Source: Catenaria anguillulae PL171 (lineage: Eukaryota; Blastocladiomycota; Blastocladiomycetes; Blastocladiales; Catenariaceae). Taken from it: a stretch of DNA of 64,000 nt. The notes beneath the pieces were generated by a model. That model was not told the DNA's origin and did not search any database. It saw only the letters and a program-made list of their open reading frames with translations. Every line of letters starts with the position of its first letter. Position 1 is the first letter of the stretch. Below are positions 1 to 10,927 of this stretch, piece after piece. A program made the translations under genes and the position numbers. Where the stretch lies: positions 124,001-188,000 of the forward strand of contig MCFL01000044.1 in assembly GCA_002102555.1 (NCBI GenBank), read 5' to 3'.

Positions 1-2
1 GT

Positions 3-2418
3 GGCCTGTCTCTGCTGACGACCTTACCCGAGCCCACGGTTGGCAACCTGGCCGAAATTCGGCTCATTGTACAGCGACTGTCGCGGTCGCGGGCGGGGCA
101 GGAGCGCATGAGTAATTACATCTTGGCAACTCGATACGTGGACAAATTGGGCGTAATCTTCCAGAGTTTGGAGGACTTGGAAGCAGTGGATGATTTGGAG
201 GTCATGTTCAACATCATGAAAATCATTGGTGCGTTTCTTGCACTCGTGTTCACTGCTCGAGTCTGAATGGTGACTCACTCTGGTCTTGTGGTTGTGGATG
301 ATCAATAGCACTTTCTGGCGTCGCGCCTCTCTACAACGACCTGGTGGATGACCGCATTTTCCACCACGTCCTCGGCATGCTTGAATACGACCGCACCATA
401 GGAAATCTTCCACACACGTACCGCCGGCACTTTGAATCCGCTGCCACCTTCCGACCAGTCCTGACGTGCCTCTCCCAATTACCTCCCGGCATGAACCCAT
501 CCACGACGCCGACATTTCAAACCCTTGCCACCCGCGCCTACCGCCTTGCCTACCTCAAAGACGTGGCCCTCGCACGCCACCTCGAAGACCCGGCATTCAA
601 TGTCCTTCAAGACACGCTCCGCCAACTCCACGCCGCAATCCTTCGCCGCGTCATGTCCACCCCGGGCTTTGCCGCTGAACTCGGCGAAGTGCTCTCTTCA
701 GACCACACCAACGCCACGCGCCGGCGGCATGCTACCTTGCTTCTCAAAGAACTCACGTCCATCACCAAACTGTGTGGCGACATTCGCACCCAGGATGTGT
801 ACGCCATGCTCTTGGACGGCGGCACCATCATCCGCGGTCTAACCGACGTGATTTGCGTTGCGGGCGGAACCGGCCCGGGCGGCCACGGGCACTCACCCGC
901 CGACACTGACACGGTCCGTGCTGCATGCGAGTTTCTCGCAGGCGCCACCGAGCTGCAGCGCCCGCTCGTCCAGCGAGCGTGCCTTGCGCAGTTCCGATCC
1001 ACAGGCACCAGTCCCGTGCACGTGCTGTACACGCGCATGGCCGGCGAGACGGATGGCGCCGTGTTACAAGCGTGCTACGATGCGCTCAAGGCGCTGCTGG
1101 ATCCAGAGATGGTTCCCAACCCGACCGGCGGCATGTGCGAGGCCGGTATGAACATGGTGGCGCATTTGACGCCAGAGTATGATGGGTTTCAGGCAATGTA
1201 CTTTGCTTCCGTGGCGGGCGAGATTCCAAAGGTGATTGGCGACACGGTCGGCAAGGGCACGTGTACGGCAGCGTTCGCAAAGGGCGTGAGTCCGCCCGGG
1301 GTGCAAGTGTTGCAGCTGCCGCCACACACGGTCGAGCGCACGTACCAGCTACTCGAGCTGTGGGCGTCCTTGTTGAAGATCAATGCGACGCGATTTGCCG
1401 ATGTCGTGTTTCACGGGCGTGCACCCGTTTGCCAGGGCACAACGTTTGCGCTTGCCGGGTCGGGATCATCGACATCATCAATAGCTGCTGCACGCGCGGG
1501 GTCCGTTACGCCCAAGCAGGGTGTTTCGCTCGACTGGCTGCGCCTCTTGGTGACTTGCGCGCACAAGCACGTGCAACTGTCGGCCATCAGACTTGTCCGT
1601 TCGCTCGCGCACCAGCCTAGTGATGTGTTCAGGGAGACGGTCGTCAAGCACGGGCTGCTGCCGTCCGTGGTCCAGGCGCTTTTGCTGACGGAGGGAAGGT
1701 ACAACTTGATCAACTCGTCGGCGCTCGAGGTGCTGGATTCCATTTTGGAGCACGTCCGGCCAGGGCGCGTGGCCGCGGCCGTTGGCCCTGCGCAGTTTGT
1801 TGCCCATGTCAATTTGCGCATGCTTGCCGGGACAGTAATGGCACCGTTGCGGCAGGTCGCACAACATTTGGCATATGTGCCCGGGATGCTCGAGGCGATT
1901 GGGTTGAAGGTGTTGCCCGGAGGCAAGATTGTGGAGCAAGAGTTGATGGATCGTGACGATGAAGATGGCACACCGCCATTGATGGATACGAGTATGGCGG
2001 ATGCGGATACCGATCACGTGGCGGACGCGAGATTGGGTAGTCGACGCAGTCGTAGCGGCAGCGGGGATGTGGAGATGGACGACGCCGAGCCCTTGCTTCC
2101 ATCGTCGTCGTCGCCTCAAGTCCACCGGCCAGCCCATTCAACACCCTTCCGCCCGGAGGTGGATTCGGAGCCGGATTCACACCGTCGCCGCTGCCCTCGG
2201 CGACTGCACCGGCTACGGACGCTTCATCTGGCCACTCGTCTCTTTCACCACCAGACACGCTCTCGTCGCAGCCCGACGTGCCCGCTCAACAAGCTGTGCC
2301 GCAAATCATCAAGGCGGTCCCGCTCGTCCGATACACGGAAGACGACGAAGAAGACGAGGACGAATTTTTGCGCCGGGCACCAACCGTTGGCAAAAGTCAC
2401 GTGGCGCTGCCGGTGTGA
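3..2418 (+). CDS. PSY2: Serine/threonine-protein phosphatase 4 regulatory subunit 3 (SMEK/Psy2), 5'-partial
   Basis: PP4R3 directs the PP4 catalytic subunit to substrates in DNA-damage recovery and growth control. The window starts inside the gene. Exon 3..228 and exon 309.. join across an 80-nt GT-AG intron to read ...FNIMKIIALSGVAPLYNDL, followed by the SMEK armadillo-type region (FHHVLGMLEYD near 350; EGRYNLINSSALEVLDSIL near 1690). The family normally ends in an acidic tail after a V-x-Y motif. Here that tail (PLVRYTEDDEEDEDEFLRR) lies in a different frame, at about 2,310-2,418, from the armadillo part, which stays open to 2,668. A short intron or a 1-nt indel around 2,040-2,165 must join them. 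I place the stop at 2416-2418 on family resemblance. The N-terminal PH/EVH1-like domain lies outside the window. Family call strong; 3' structure uncertain. Confidence 0.85.
229..308 (+). other. Intron of the PP4R3 gene
   Basis: Donor GTGCGT at 229 and acceptor AATAG ending at 308. Removing these 80 nt joins a phase-1 codon and restores the conserved SMEK reading across the junction. Confidence 0.8.
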
Positions 2419-2668
2419 ATGGCGCACTTGGGTTGGGTGTGCGGTCAAAGATGCAGTTCAAGCAGCAGCAACCTGCGCCCGAGTCGCCCAAAGCAAAGCC
2501 GTTTGCGGGGTCGGCGACAGTGCCCAGCAGTCCCCTTGGTGTAAGGCGATTGTCTGCGTCTTTGTTCCGCAGTTTGGGATCGGGTGGGTCCACGGCACCG
2601 CGGCCGCGGCAAAGAACAAGCAGGAAGGGCAGGCTTCATCGTCCACGTCGTCAAGCTCTTCGACGTGA

Positions 2669-3356
2669 GGGGTGTATTGTGTTCATGTGTTCATGTCGAT
2701 TGAGCTTTTCCCATCCCTTGTTGTTCTGCACTTCCCATCGTCATTTGGCGTCTTGATAAGTGTGCACGAGTCGCTTCCTTGTTTTGCTGCTGTTCCCCCC
2801 CCCCACGTATCCTCATGGTCGCATGGTCTTTTCCCCCTGGCGGCCTCGATGTGCTTTCTCTGCATTGCTTTTCGTTTTCAATTCTTTGTAATATCCCTGT
2901 GGTGTTTTCGAGTCGGGTCAGCCAGTACCTATGCAACTCCTGTTTTGCCAATGCCGTTCGTTGCCCTTCAAGTTGGATTCATGGAAGAGCCGGAAACGAG
3001 AGGAAACGAGCCAGAGTAAAAATTGAAAGGACGGGGAAAACAGAAACTGGGACGACAGGGAAACACACATCACCCATTCGTGGCCATGTACAATGATACT
3101 CACCTACTCGTTGTCGGCATCGTCATCGTTGTTGTGACCTTGCTCCTCGTGCCCCTGCAATGCTCAAATGCCCCAGCTGTGACGACAAGCGCGTTATTGG
3201 CGCCGTTCCCACACCCACCTCACACCCAAATCCGATGCCGATCCGTCGACCGTCGTGCGCCGGCGCAACACGCCACACGCTGCTCGAGCGCCGCGACCCA
3301 ACCATTCCAGCGGCGGGCGTCTCCAGATCGAGCAGTTTCACGAGTAAATCCTGCGG
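2669..3356. other. Intergenic, no gene seen
   Basis: Between the convergent PP4R3 gene and the minus-strand gene ending at 3357. It is T-rich on the plus strand with an 8-C run near 2797. Only short overlapping open frames without family resemblance; probably 3' UTRs of both neighbours. Confidence 0.6.
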
Positions 3357-4320
3357 TTACTCGGCCCAAGCCATGCCGACATAGGTTAGCATTTGATTTG
3401 CCCACACACGGTCCTCGCACAAGTTCTCGTCCGCGGCGTGCACCTCGAACCACACCCGGATGCCCGCATCGACCAATGCCCACGCGGCGTCCTCGATCCC
3501 CTTGTCGATCGTGGCGCGACGCTTGCGCGCCCGAAGCCCGGCCTCCTCAATCTTGTCTCGGACCTCGTCCCTAAACGCCGCCATTTGGCCACCGACGGTG
3601 CCGCCATCCGCCTCCACAATGACGTACAGCCGACTATTGGAATCGCGGCGCACCTCGTCACACGGCATTCCCGCCGGGAACGACCGGATTGCATGCCCAA
3701 TCTTGCCGAAATACCGCTTTATGTCCTCCGTATCTTCGTCCAAATGATCAAAGTTGCCCAAATGCGCCTTCGGCAGCGGGTTGACGAGTTGAATGAAGTT
3801 CCAGTCTTTGCAGTACGGCCGAACGCCACCGACGGCAAACACGGCCTTTTTCGCGAGGCCCGAGGCCATGATGGCCTGGCCAGCAGTAATGCCAGCCTCG
3901 GCAGCACGCGCAGCACCGGCTTGCTCGTCCTGTGACAATTGTTGAGGCGACTGAGTGGATGTTAAAACGCGCGGCAGAGCATCGTGTTGGACGTGTTGGA
4001 CGTGCGGATGCGCGCGGCGGCGGATCGAGTAGGGAACGATACGGTACGGTAGGTAGGTGTGGGAGTTTGGCCACGAGTCGAGAGCGGGGCGGTGCACGGA
4101 GGTAGAGGAATGGGCGAGACCGTTGACGTGGGAGTTGACATGGGTAGGCATATGTTGGCATGAGCGCCAGGTCAGCGGCATCTTTGGCAATGTGCAGGGA
4201 TCATAGTTGGGCTGGGTCACGCACCTTTTCATATTCTTGACGCTCCACAACGGGAGCCGCCAAGGCTGCGGACGACGAGGAAGAAGAGGCGGGCGCAGAC
4301 TTGTGTGACACGGACATCAT
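3357..4320 (-). CDS. Hypothetical protein, two exons (229 aa)
   Basis: Not recognised. Exon 1 (4320..4225) encodes a Ser/Ala-rich leader that opens with two Met codons and continues SVSHKSAPASS. Exon 2 (3950..3357) encodes about 197 residues of ordinary globular composition, including VFAVGGVRPYCKDWNF, DEDTEDIKRYFGKIGHAIRS and a C-terminal VWANQMLTYVGMAWAE. The 274-nt intron has donor GTGCGT after GAATATGAAAAG and acceptor ACTCAG before TCGCCTCAAC; the frame is kept. The intron is long for this window, so a small extra exon inside it is possible. No signal peptide or membrane span is evident. Even composition and the absence of stops in exon 2 support a real gene. Confidence 0.6.
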
Positions 4321-5428
4321 GAACTTGTGCTTGAAAGGAGGAGTGTGACGTGTGTTGTGTTGGTGAAGGATCAAAATGGATGTCGAGTGTGGAGAGGCGA
4401 GTGTCGCGTGCGAAGTGTGGCGTGTGCTGGTCGTTGCTGGGAGCAGTCGGAGGAGGACGAGAAAACGTGGTCGGAGGAAAAGAGTGGAAGAGTAGAGTCG
4501 GTAGTGTGCTGGTGGGCAAACTGAGGCAAGGCGAGGCAAGAGGTGGGGCGCAAATCACTCGGTGACAATCGACGGATGGTTGGTCTTGAAGAAGCGAAGC
4601 GGGCAGTTGACTGCGGGCAGGCGACGGGTTGCTTTTGTAGCCAAAGCCTAGCGCAGCCCGCCTCTGTCCTGACGGCCGCTTGCCGACGGGCAGAGCCCTC
4701 CCCAAGCGAAAAGCAAGGCAAAATGGACCTATGAAATTTCATGGGAATTGGTCAGTGGTTGAGTGCGGATGCTGAGCGTATCTCGGCAACTGCCGTACAC
4801 GCTGCGCGACGGCCAGGTCCAGTTTGGCCCCGCTTGCCGTTTTTCTGTTTTGCCCCTTGCCTTTGGGCACAGACTTGTGCGAGAAGCCGAATAGGCGCGG
4901 TGTATGTGTGTCGCAATGCAAACTCCAGTCGTAAATGTAGAGCTAGAAAAAAGTGGAGGTTGGGAGTCAAATCGGCAACAGCTGAGCTGTGCTCTGGAGG
5001 TCGGGATTCCACTTGTATTCTACAGGGGCTGCAACCGGAATATCATGGTCCAGGCCTGTTTTTCTCCCAGGCCCCTCATCAAACGTGGCAAATGGGTCGG
5101 CACGGCATGGTGGAAAGGCGTCGGGCACGGCACGGACAACGAGGCAAGCGGAGGAGCTGCGGTTCACAGCGCGCAATACATTGCGAAAATAATCATTTCA
5201 TTCAGTTTGTCACGACGAATACTTTTCCTAACCGCATTGCGAGTTTTGCCAACTCGGAACTGCTGAAGCAACAATGCGACTGCGAAAAAGCTGGCTGTAT
5301 TTCAGTATTTATGTGTGGAGTGGCCGCAACGATCGTCGCCCACCATTTTTGGTCCTCCGATCCGACGCTCGCAGAGCAGACGCGTCGCTGGCCATAAGGC
5401 AGCTCCGTCGTTCCCATCCATCCATCCG

Positions 5429-5455
5429 CTCTCTCTCTCTCTTTCTCTCTCTCTC
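5429..5455 (+). repeat. (CT)n microsatellite
   Basis: A CT run with a single extra T, preceded by three CATC units. Simple repeat in non-coding DNA. Confidence 0.9.
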
Positions 5456-5679
5456 AACAATCATTCGTATTTCATTTCAAGGGCCAAAATTCACCAATCA
5501 ACAAAGCCGACATGGCGCATCCGACCGCTTTCTCACCTGCATCTGCTGCCGTGACCGACTGACGCCGCCGCCGCCGCCGCACGCCCAGACCCGTATTGCA
5601 TTCGCCCTGACACGTCGACGGCCAAGTCCAACTTGTAAAAGATGCCTCCTCGCTCATTATTCCGCATTCTCACCACTCG

Positions 5680-5681
5680 CC

Positions 5682-5733
<52 letters not shown>
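5680..5733 (+). repeat. (CT)n microsatellite
   Basis: About 50 nt of almost perfect CT dinucleotide, the longest simple repeat in the window. Confidence 0.95.
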
Positions 5734-5734
<1 letters not shown>

Positions 5735-7553
5735 CTACACCCCTGCATGCCTGCAATGGCCGCCATGCGCGTCATGTTGGCATGCGATTTGCTCAAAACG
5801 GAACCAAAGTCCTGTCCATCCGTCTACTCGGGCCTTGATCGCATCCCTTGGATGGAACCTCCCCCTACCTTTGGTTGCTTTGCCCGAGTCTTTTCCTTTC
5901 TCTACGTAGGTGGCATTACGTTTGGTTGCTTGGTGCAGGCGTTCATCCCTTCTCTCCTTTTTGGAGAGTTGCGAGATGGGCCCTCAGTTCTCGCCCGGCG
6001 TAGATGCAATGTGGTCTCCCCAAATGAGCTGCGTGTGCGATTCCATTTACCGCTGCGCCTCTAGCGAATCGCCCTCTGGTCGTCGATACTCGCATCTGCA
6101 TCTCATCTTTCGACTCACATGTCATCGACATCGACCTCAAGCAAGCCCGACGTCACGCTCACCGACGATATCCGTAAACGGCACCGCGCACCGTGACCGT
6201 GCCCGTGACCGACCACGACGCCGACATTTGCCGATTCTATCCCACCACAGCACACACATCACACATTCCCCTACATCCCTGTTTTGCCGATATGACCATT
6301 CGCATCGGGTACTTCCCGGCAATTTGCCTATGTGTTTTTGAAAACCGTGACTTGCAGCGTGTTCACAATCCGTGGCGAGCATTCTCCCTCTCCTCACATT
6401 CCCACATTACATTCACTTTTCCCTCAACAACCCGCCCAAAGGCATTTTTGCAAAGGGTTAGCTCGTTTCCTTTTCATTGTTCAAAAAGGTACGCTGCCAT
6501 TTCCCTTTGCGCTCCCTTTTAACTTGAGGTCAGAAACATGTGGCATGATCGCTTTTCGGGCATACTCCGTTCCGGTTGCCACATTTGAACATTGGGATAC
6601 GTAAACAGCTTCCTCATTTTCCTCAATCAAAATGCGATGGCGAGCAAGTACTCGTGGTAGCACTGAACCACATCTTTGTATCCTACCCAGACATTCAAGT
6701 GTTGATCTGATGTCATGCTACGATTTCTCTATTCCTTTGATGGCCGTCAACCTTTTCGTTAGCTTGCTGCCAGTACATGGGTTTCAGTATCTCAGGTGTC
6801 TTCCAGTCCACATCCCAGTTTCTGATGCTCTGGATTTCTTCCTTGTCCATTAGATCACATCTCTCCTTGCCTGATGAATGCTTTCTGCCGACCGACCTCA
6901 TGGCATGATGATGAGGCCTTGGGTTCCCACTGACATGATGCATGGTTTGCCTGTGTCGTCCTTGAATTCTGAATTGGAAACGCGGAGAACATACAATCTG
7001 GCCCTTCGTGTTCCCTCTGCGGCCAACACCAACTGACATCGCCAATACTGTTGAGGCTGTCAAGTCGGTGTTGTGTATCATGAGATGGCAAAGCTTGTTC
7101 GCACCCACTGAGTGCAAAGTATATATTTATTAAATAAGGAGCAAAGTTGTTGCTGTTTTCTGTGGTTGCTAAATATCTCAAGTTAAATTGACTCTCGACT
7201 CGGCCATGGAGCAGTTCCACAGTTTGAATGGACACTTCATAATGCAAGATATCTTCAACACGGCACATACTCTGCGCAATCCACTGCCCGTAGCCGGAAC
7301 CACGTTCTCGACCTGCCCCTGATTGCGCCCGTAGCATCGGCCGCCGTCCCGTACCGTGAAACGCCTCCTGACGCTCATTCTCCAGACCCAGCCATTTTGA
7401 CCAGACGGATCCAACCGCACGCCAAGAACTTTGGCCGGAAACAAGACCCACTGCTAATCCGCATCTCAGACACACGCGCCACTGCACTCCTCGGTTGGCC
7501 CTTTTTCGCCGCCACAGCGAATCCCAGCGACTTTCACCTTCACACATCCTCCA

Positions 7554-7560
7554 CCGGAAA
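7554..7560 (+). repeat. Target-site duplication, left copy (CCGGAAA)
   Basis: CCGGAAA directly abuts the outer end of the left terminal inverted repeat and recurs at 13125-13131 directly outside the right one. Confidence 0.9.
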
Positions 7561-7829
7561 CAGGGGAACTAAGAGGATGGGGTGCGCGAAGCCTTGTCGG
7601 CGTAGTAGATCGCAGCAAGAAGAGATGGTTCCCGTTGCAATTTTGGGAAGGGTCGAGCCAGCTGCAAGAGATTATCCGCCACGAGCGAGCTCATTGGTCG
7701 ATGGTGAGCGTGTGATGAAAGCTTTTCCTTGCAAACCAACCTTGCCATAAATCACTTGGAAAGACGCGTCGACGACCTGGGCTGCAACCGAAATCAGAGG
7801 AAAACGATGGTCCATGGTCGATCGGCGGC
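7561..7829 (+). repeat. Left terminal inverted repeat of the P-type element
   Basis: 269 nt matching the reverse complement of 12856-13124 throughout; identity stops at 7830/12855. Short open frames within it are not interpreted as genes. Confidence 0.95.
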
Positions 7830-8036
7830 TGGGTTGCCGCTAGTCTCGCCGCATGAGACATGTCCAGGTATGACGGCTGGAGATGACCGCTGGCTCTTCC
7901 GTACGAATCATCCAATGGATTGAATACAATATACTCTGCACGCACATTTCCCCGTAAAAGAACCGTGTCCCGCTTCACGTCACATCCGATTATATCCTCA
8001 CTCCAGCGCAACCTTGACACCCTCTTTCCAAGCACT

Positions 8037-10847
8037 ATGAAACCGTGTCTTGTGCTCGTGGTTGACGATGTCGATTTCGGCGCAATCGTGGAGCAAGTCT
8101 CCGACGCCGCAAAGAGCTCCAGCGCTGTGTGGTCCGTCGCTCACCTGGACCATACACTGTATTTCGACCTCAAGAATCCCAAATATCCGTTCGTGCCGGC
8201 TTCCTGCTCTGTCATGATCAAGCGCGACACTCACCGCAAGAAGCAGTACCATGTCACCATCGCCTATTTCGGTAAAACCGTTACGCCAGCAGAAATCCTT
8301 CTTCCTAAAATGCAATCGACCTACACCCTCGCTCAACTGCGCGACAGCCTTCCGCCCCTCCTGCGACAACTCGCCTCATTGCAAGTATGCACTGGCGTTT
8401 TTGTCAAGGACAACAAGGACCGCTACACGTCCCTCCTTGCTGCATTCAAAAGCGGCAACAAGTCAGTTTTTCTCGATCAGAAGTCGGGCCAACCGCAAAC
8501 CACTGTCCAAGCTACACCAATTGTCCACGACAACGAGGTTTACGACGTTACTTTCCGCTCAGTCGATTGTGCTCGCGTGATTACGGCGCCTGGTGGATTC
8601 ATGTGTCAAGGATGCACGAAGTTGGCACGCACTCTTGGCCAGCGGGAGATGAGATATGGGTTGCAGCACCTGGACACCAATAAGCAAGGTACACAATGCC
8701 TGCATCTGCTATTCACGGAATCTCCTTCTGACAGTTTCACGCCCACCTCACAGATTTGGGTTCAATTTCGGCCATCAAGGAGAAGGAGGCTGTGTTACGC
8801 GAGGCGTCTTTTGAAGAGTATGTAAAATATGTACCTGCCTTTGCCTCTGATTCTTTCCTGGCATGATTGACGCTCACAATGTACCCCTGTCCGATGTCTA
8901 GGTATTTGTCTGTTGCTCAACCAAAATTCTTTGCCTACCTCGACGAGCATCCCCTTTTTAAGGAGTGGTTTTTCGACATGTTGTATCGGGCACCCATTTC
9001 ATGCAGCCGTCGCCCATGGCCAATCAATGTACTTCGCTTCTCGCTTGTGCTCTCTTCCACGAGCTCAATGGCGTGCCGTCTATTGCGCTCAATCGGATTC
9101 ACATTGCCGGGAAAGTCGACCATCCGCAAGAATCGGAAAAAGTTTGCGGTGGAGCCGGGCGTGAACCTTGATCGGATTAAACGGATGGTGGCAGAACTTC
9201 AATGGCACTTGCCCGAGCTGCGTGCCAAGTACAAGGATGAGACCGAAGAGCAGCGACATGATTTGCTGCACACTGTGGTTCTGGTGGCGGATGAGGTGCA
9301 GGATGTGCCTGAGGTGGTGGTCGACCGCACAACACTCAAGGTGACAGGTCTCATCAACCATGGCCCAGGTGTGTACACAGGGGAGCGAGAGAACCAGGAG
9401 GTGCCGGCCAAACATACTCTGCAGTTGATGTGTGTCTCGCTTGGCGCCAGCAAAGCCATCCCTGTTGCGCATTTTGATTCGCGAGACATGAACACACCTG
9501 AGTTTGTGTCTATGGTCTCAAAGGCTGTTGTTGCGCTCAACTTAGCTGGGTTGAAAGTGATTGCGATTGGAGCTGATGGGTACATACGTCTCCCTCTAGC
9601 CTTTTCTTTCCTGTGCACTTGATGACTAACCACCATTTGGTACATTCGTCAGCGGTTCCGTCAATCGTGCTGGCTTCAAGGTACTTGGTGAGCCTGACAA
9701 TTGGCCTGATGGCATTCCATGTCCCTTGTTATTCCAGGACATTCCTCACCTCCTCAAGCGCTTCCGAAACGTCCTGCTCAACCACGGAATCCTCAAGAAA
9801 GGCGACAACGTCATGTCGTGGTTCTCGATTGAGGCACTGTACGAAAAGTCGGAAAAACATCCTGGGCTCCGTCTCATTCAACGGCTCATCAAGGATGCCC
9901 TCCACCCCGACGCTTGGTCCAAGATGCGAGTTCCGCTTGCTCGTGCTGTCATGTGCGAAAAGACTGCGTATGGCGTTGAGAATTATTCAGAGCATCCAGA
10001 CGGTGCTGCAACTGCCGAGTTCATTCGCCAAGTCGACACGCTGTACACGATCATGACCGACACTGTGCCTTTCACGAAAGATTCGCTTATCAAGGGTGGC
10101 AAGGATGATCGTCTGGACCGCTTGCAGGCCGTGCTCAAGTACTTTGAAGACTGGAAGGTCGACATGGAGGACAAGGTTGCAAAGATCAGGGCAGATATGT
10201 CACTGACCGACGAAACCCGCCTGGCCGCCGTCAAGGCAGCCAAAGCCGGGTTCATCACCATGGAAACGTACACTGACATGAAGCTCACCATTACCAGCTT
10301 TACGCAATTGGTTACGAAACTCCTCGACCGATTCCCGTTCATGCGTATTTACCCCCGCTCGTTTTCAACCAACTGCCTCGAGAGCTACTTTGCCCTTGTC
10401 CGCGCTTTTGGCCACTGCAGCACCAAGGTGACTACACGGCAAATGCAACTCGCCGCTGTGTCGTACCAGCTCGTTGGCCATCTCCGCTCATTCATGTCCG
10501 AGCTCAAGACCAATTACGACATTGTGACGAAGATGGATCAGGACGAGAAAACCGTTGGCCGGCGGACAAGTGTTCAGGGTCTGAATTTGACTCCAGTTTC
10601 GGCACCTGCAAGTGCTGATGTGGATGGATCAGTCAGCGGGGTGGACATGACAAGTGAGCAAGTTGCGGATGGCGAGCTGGCGGCCATGGTTGATTGTGTG
10701 GAGGAAGCAGTGGAGGAATCGGCGATCAGTGAGTTGGTGCACCTCTTACTGACGGGTACTGGCAGTGAGAAGGACGAGTCCCGGATCGTGGAGTTGGTCA
10801 GGAAAATCGGTGCCGAGGAGTCCGACGTGGATGACGAGGAAATGTAA
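8037..10847 (+). CDS. P-element/THAP9-like transposase (862 aa, four exons)
   Basis: Predicted DDE (RNase H-fold) transposase that would cut and paste the surrounding element. Exons 8037..8688, 8754..8817, 8902..9579 and 9653..10847 join in frame over GT-AG introns of 65, 84 and 73 nt. Family marks in order: a CxxC in the N-terminal region (GGFMCQGCTK); the pre-catalytic stretch RFSLVL...GFTLPGKSTIRK; first acidic residue in VLVADEVQDV (about D369); AKHTLQLMCV; second in IGADGGSVNRAGF (about D464, only after splicing); FQDIPHLLKRFRNVLLNHG (about D494), the P-family DPPHLxKxxRN block; and acidic NCLESYFALVRAFG (about E708). No complete THAP C2CH finger is obvious. An in-frame ATG at 7920 would add 39 residues. 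All exons are open, so the gene may be active. Confidence 0.88.
8689..8753 (+). other. Transposase intron 1
   Basis: Donor GTACAC, acceptor CTCACAG; phase 1; creates the junction NKQ-DLGSIS. Confidence 0.75.
8818..8901 (+). other. Transposase intron 2
   Basis: Donor GTATGT, acceptor GTCTAG; phase 2; joins FEE to YLSVAQPKF. Confidence 0.75.
9580..9652 (+). other. Transposase intron 3
   Basis: Donor GTACAT, acceptor CGTCAG; phase 2. It splits the conserved D-G-x-x-x-N-R motif that contains the second catalytic acidic residue. Confidence 0.85.
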
Positions 10848-10927
10848 ATATCTTGTTCTTGCCCAATGAGAAACACTTAATCACAAATGCATTTTCAACA
10901 AGAATGGGACAATGACCAGCAAAACAG

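Larger units (their letters stand above)
4321..7560. other. 3.2-kb gene-poor region
   Basis: I see no recognisable gene. The longest open frames (plus 4741-5397, minus 6855-7547) have no family resemblance and irregular composition; the minus one of 230 codons is the only plausible candidate and I would not call it. Two CT microsatellites lie here. Before the P element inserted at 7560 this stretch continued directly into the region upstream of the phospholipase C gene. Confidence 0.5.

Noticed and set aside
4741-5397. 218-codon plus-strand open frame
   Set aside because: Mixed, Cys/Arg/His-rich composition, no domain or splice logic; likely chance in GC-rich DNA.
5429-5733. CT-repeat pair as a CRISPR-like or structured array
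   Set aside because: Simple dinucleotide repeats without spacers, in a eukaryotic genome.
6855-7547. 230-codon minus-strand open frame
   Set aside because: No family resemblance and no supporting neighbours; kept only as a remark in the gene-poor region.
7729-7923. Small open frame repeated in both inverted repeats (starts MQTNLAINHLERRVDD)
   Set aside because: It lies in the TIR and appears twice only because the TIRs are identical; no sign of coding selection.
8037-8700. KDZ or hAT identity for the transposase
   Set aside because: The DIPHLLKRFRN and GADG..NR blocks and the NCLESYF motif fit P/THAP9; the 7-bp duplication and CA-starting ends agree better with P than with hAT.
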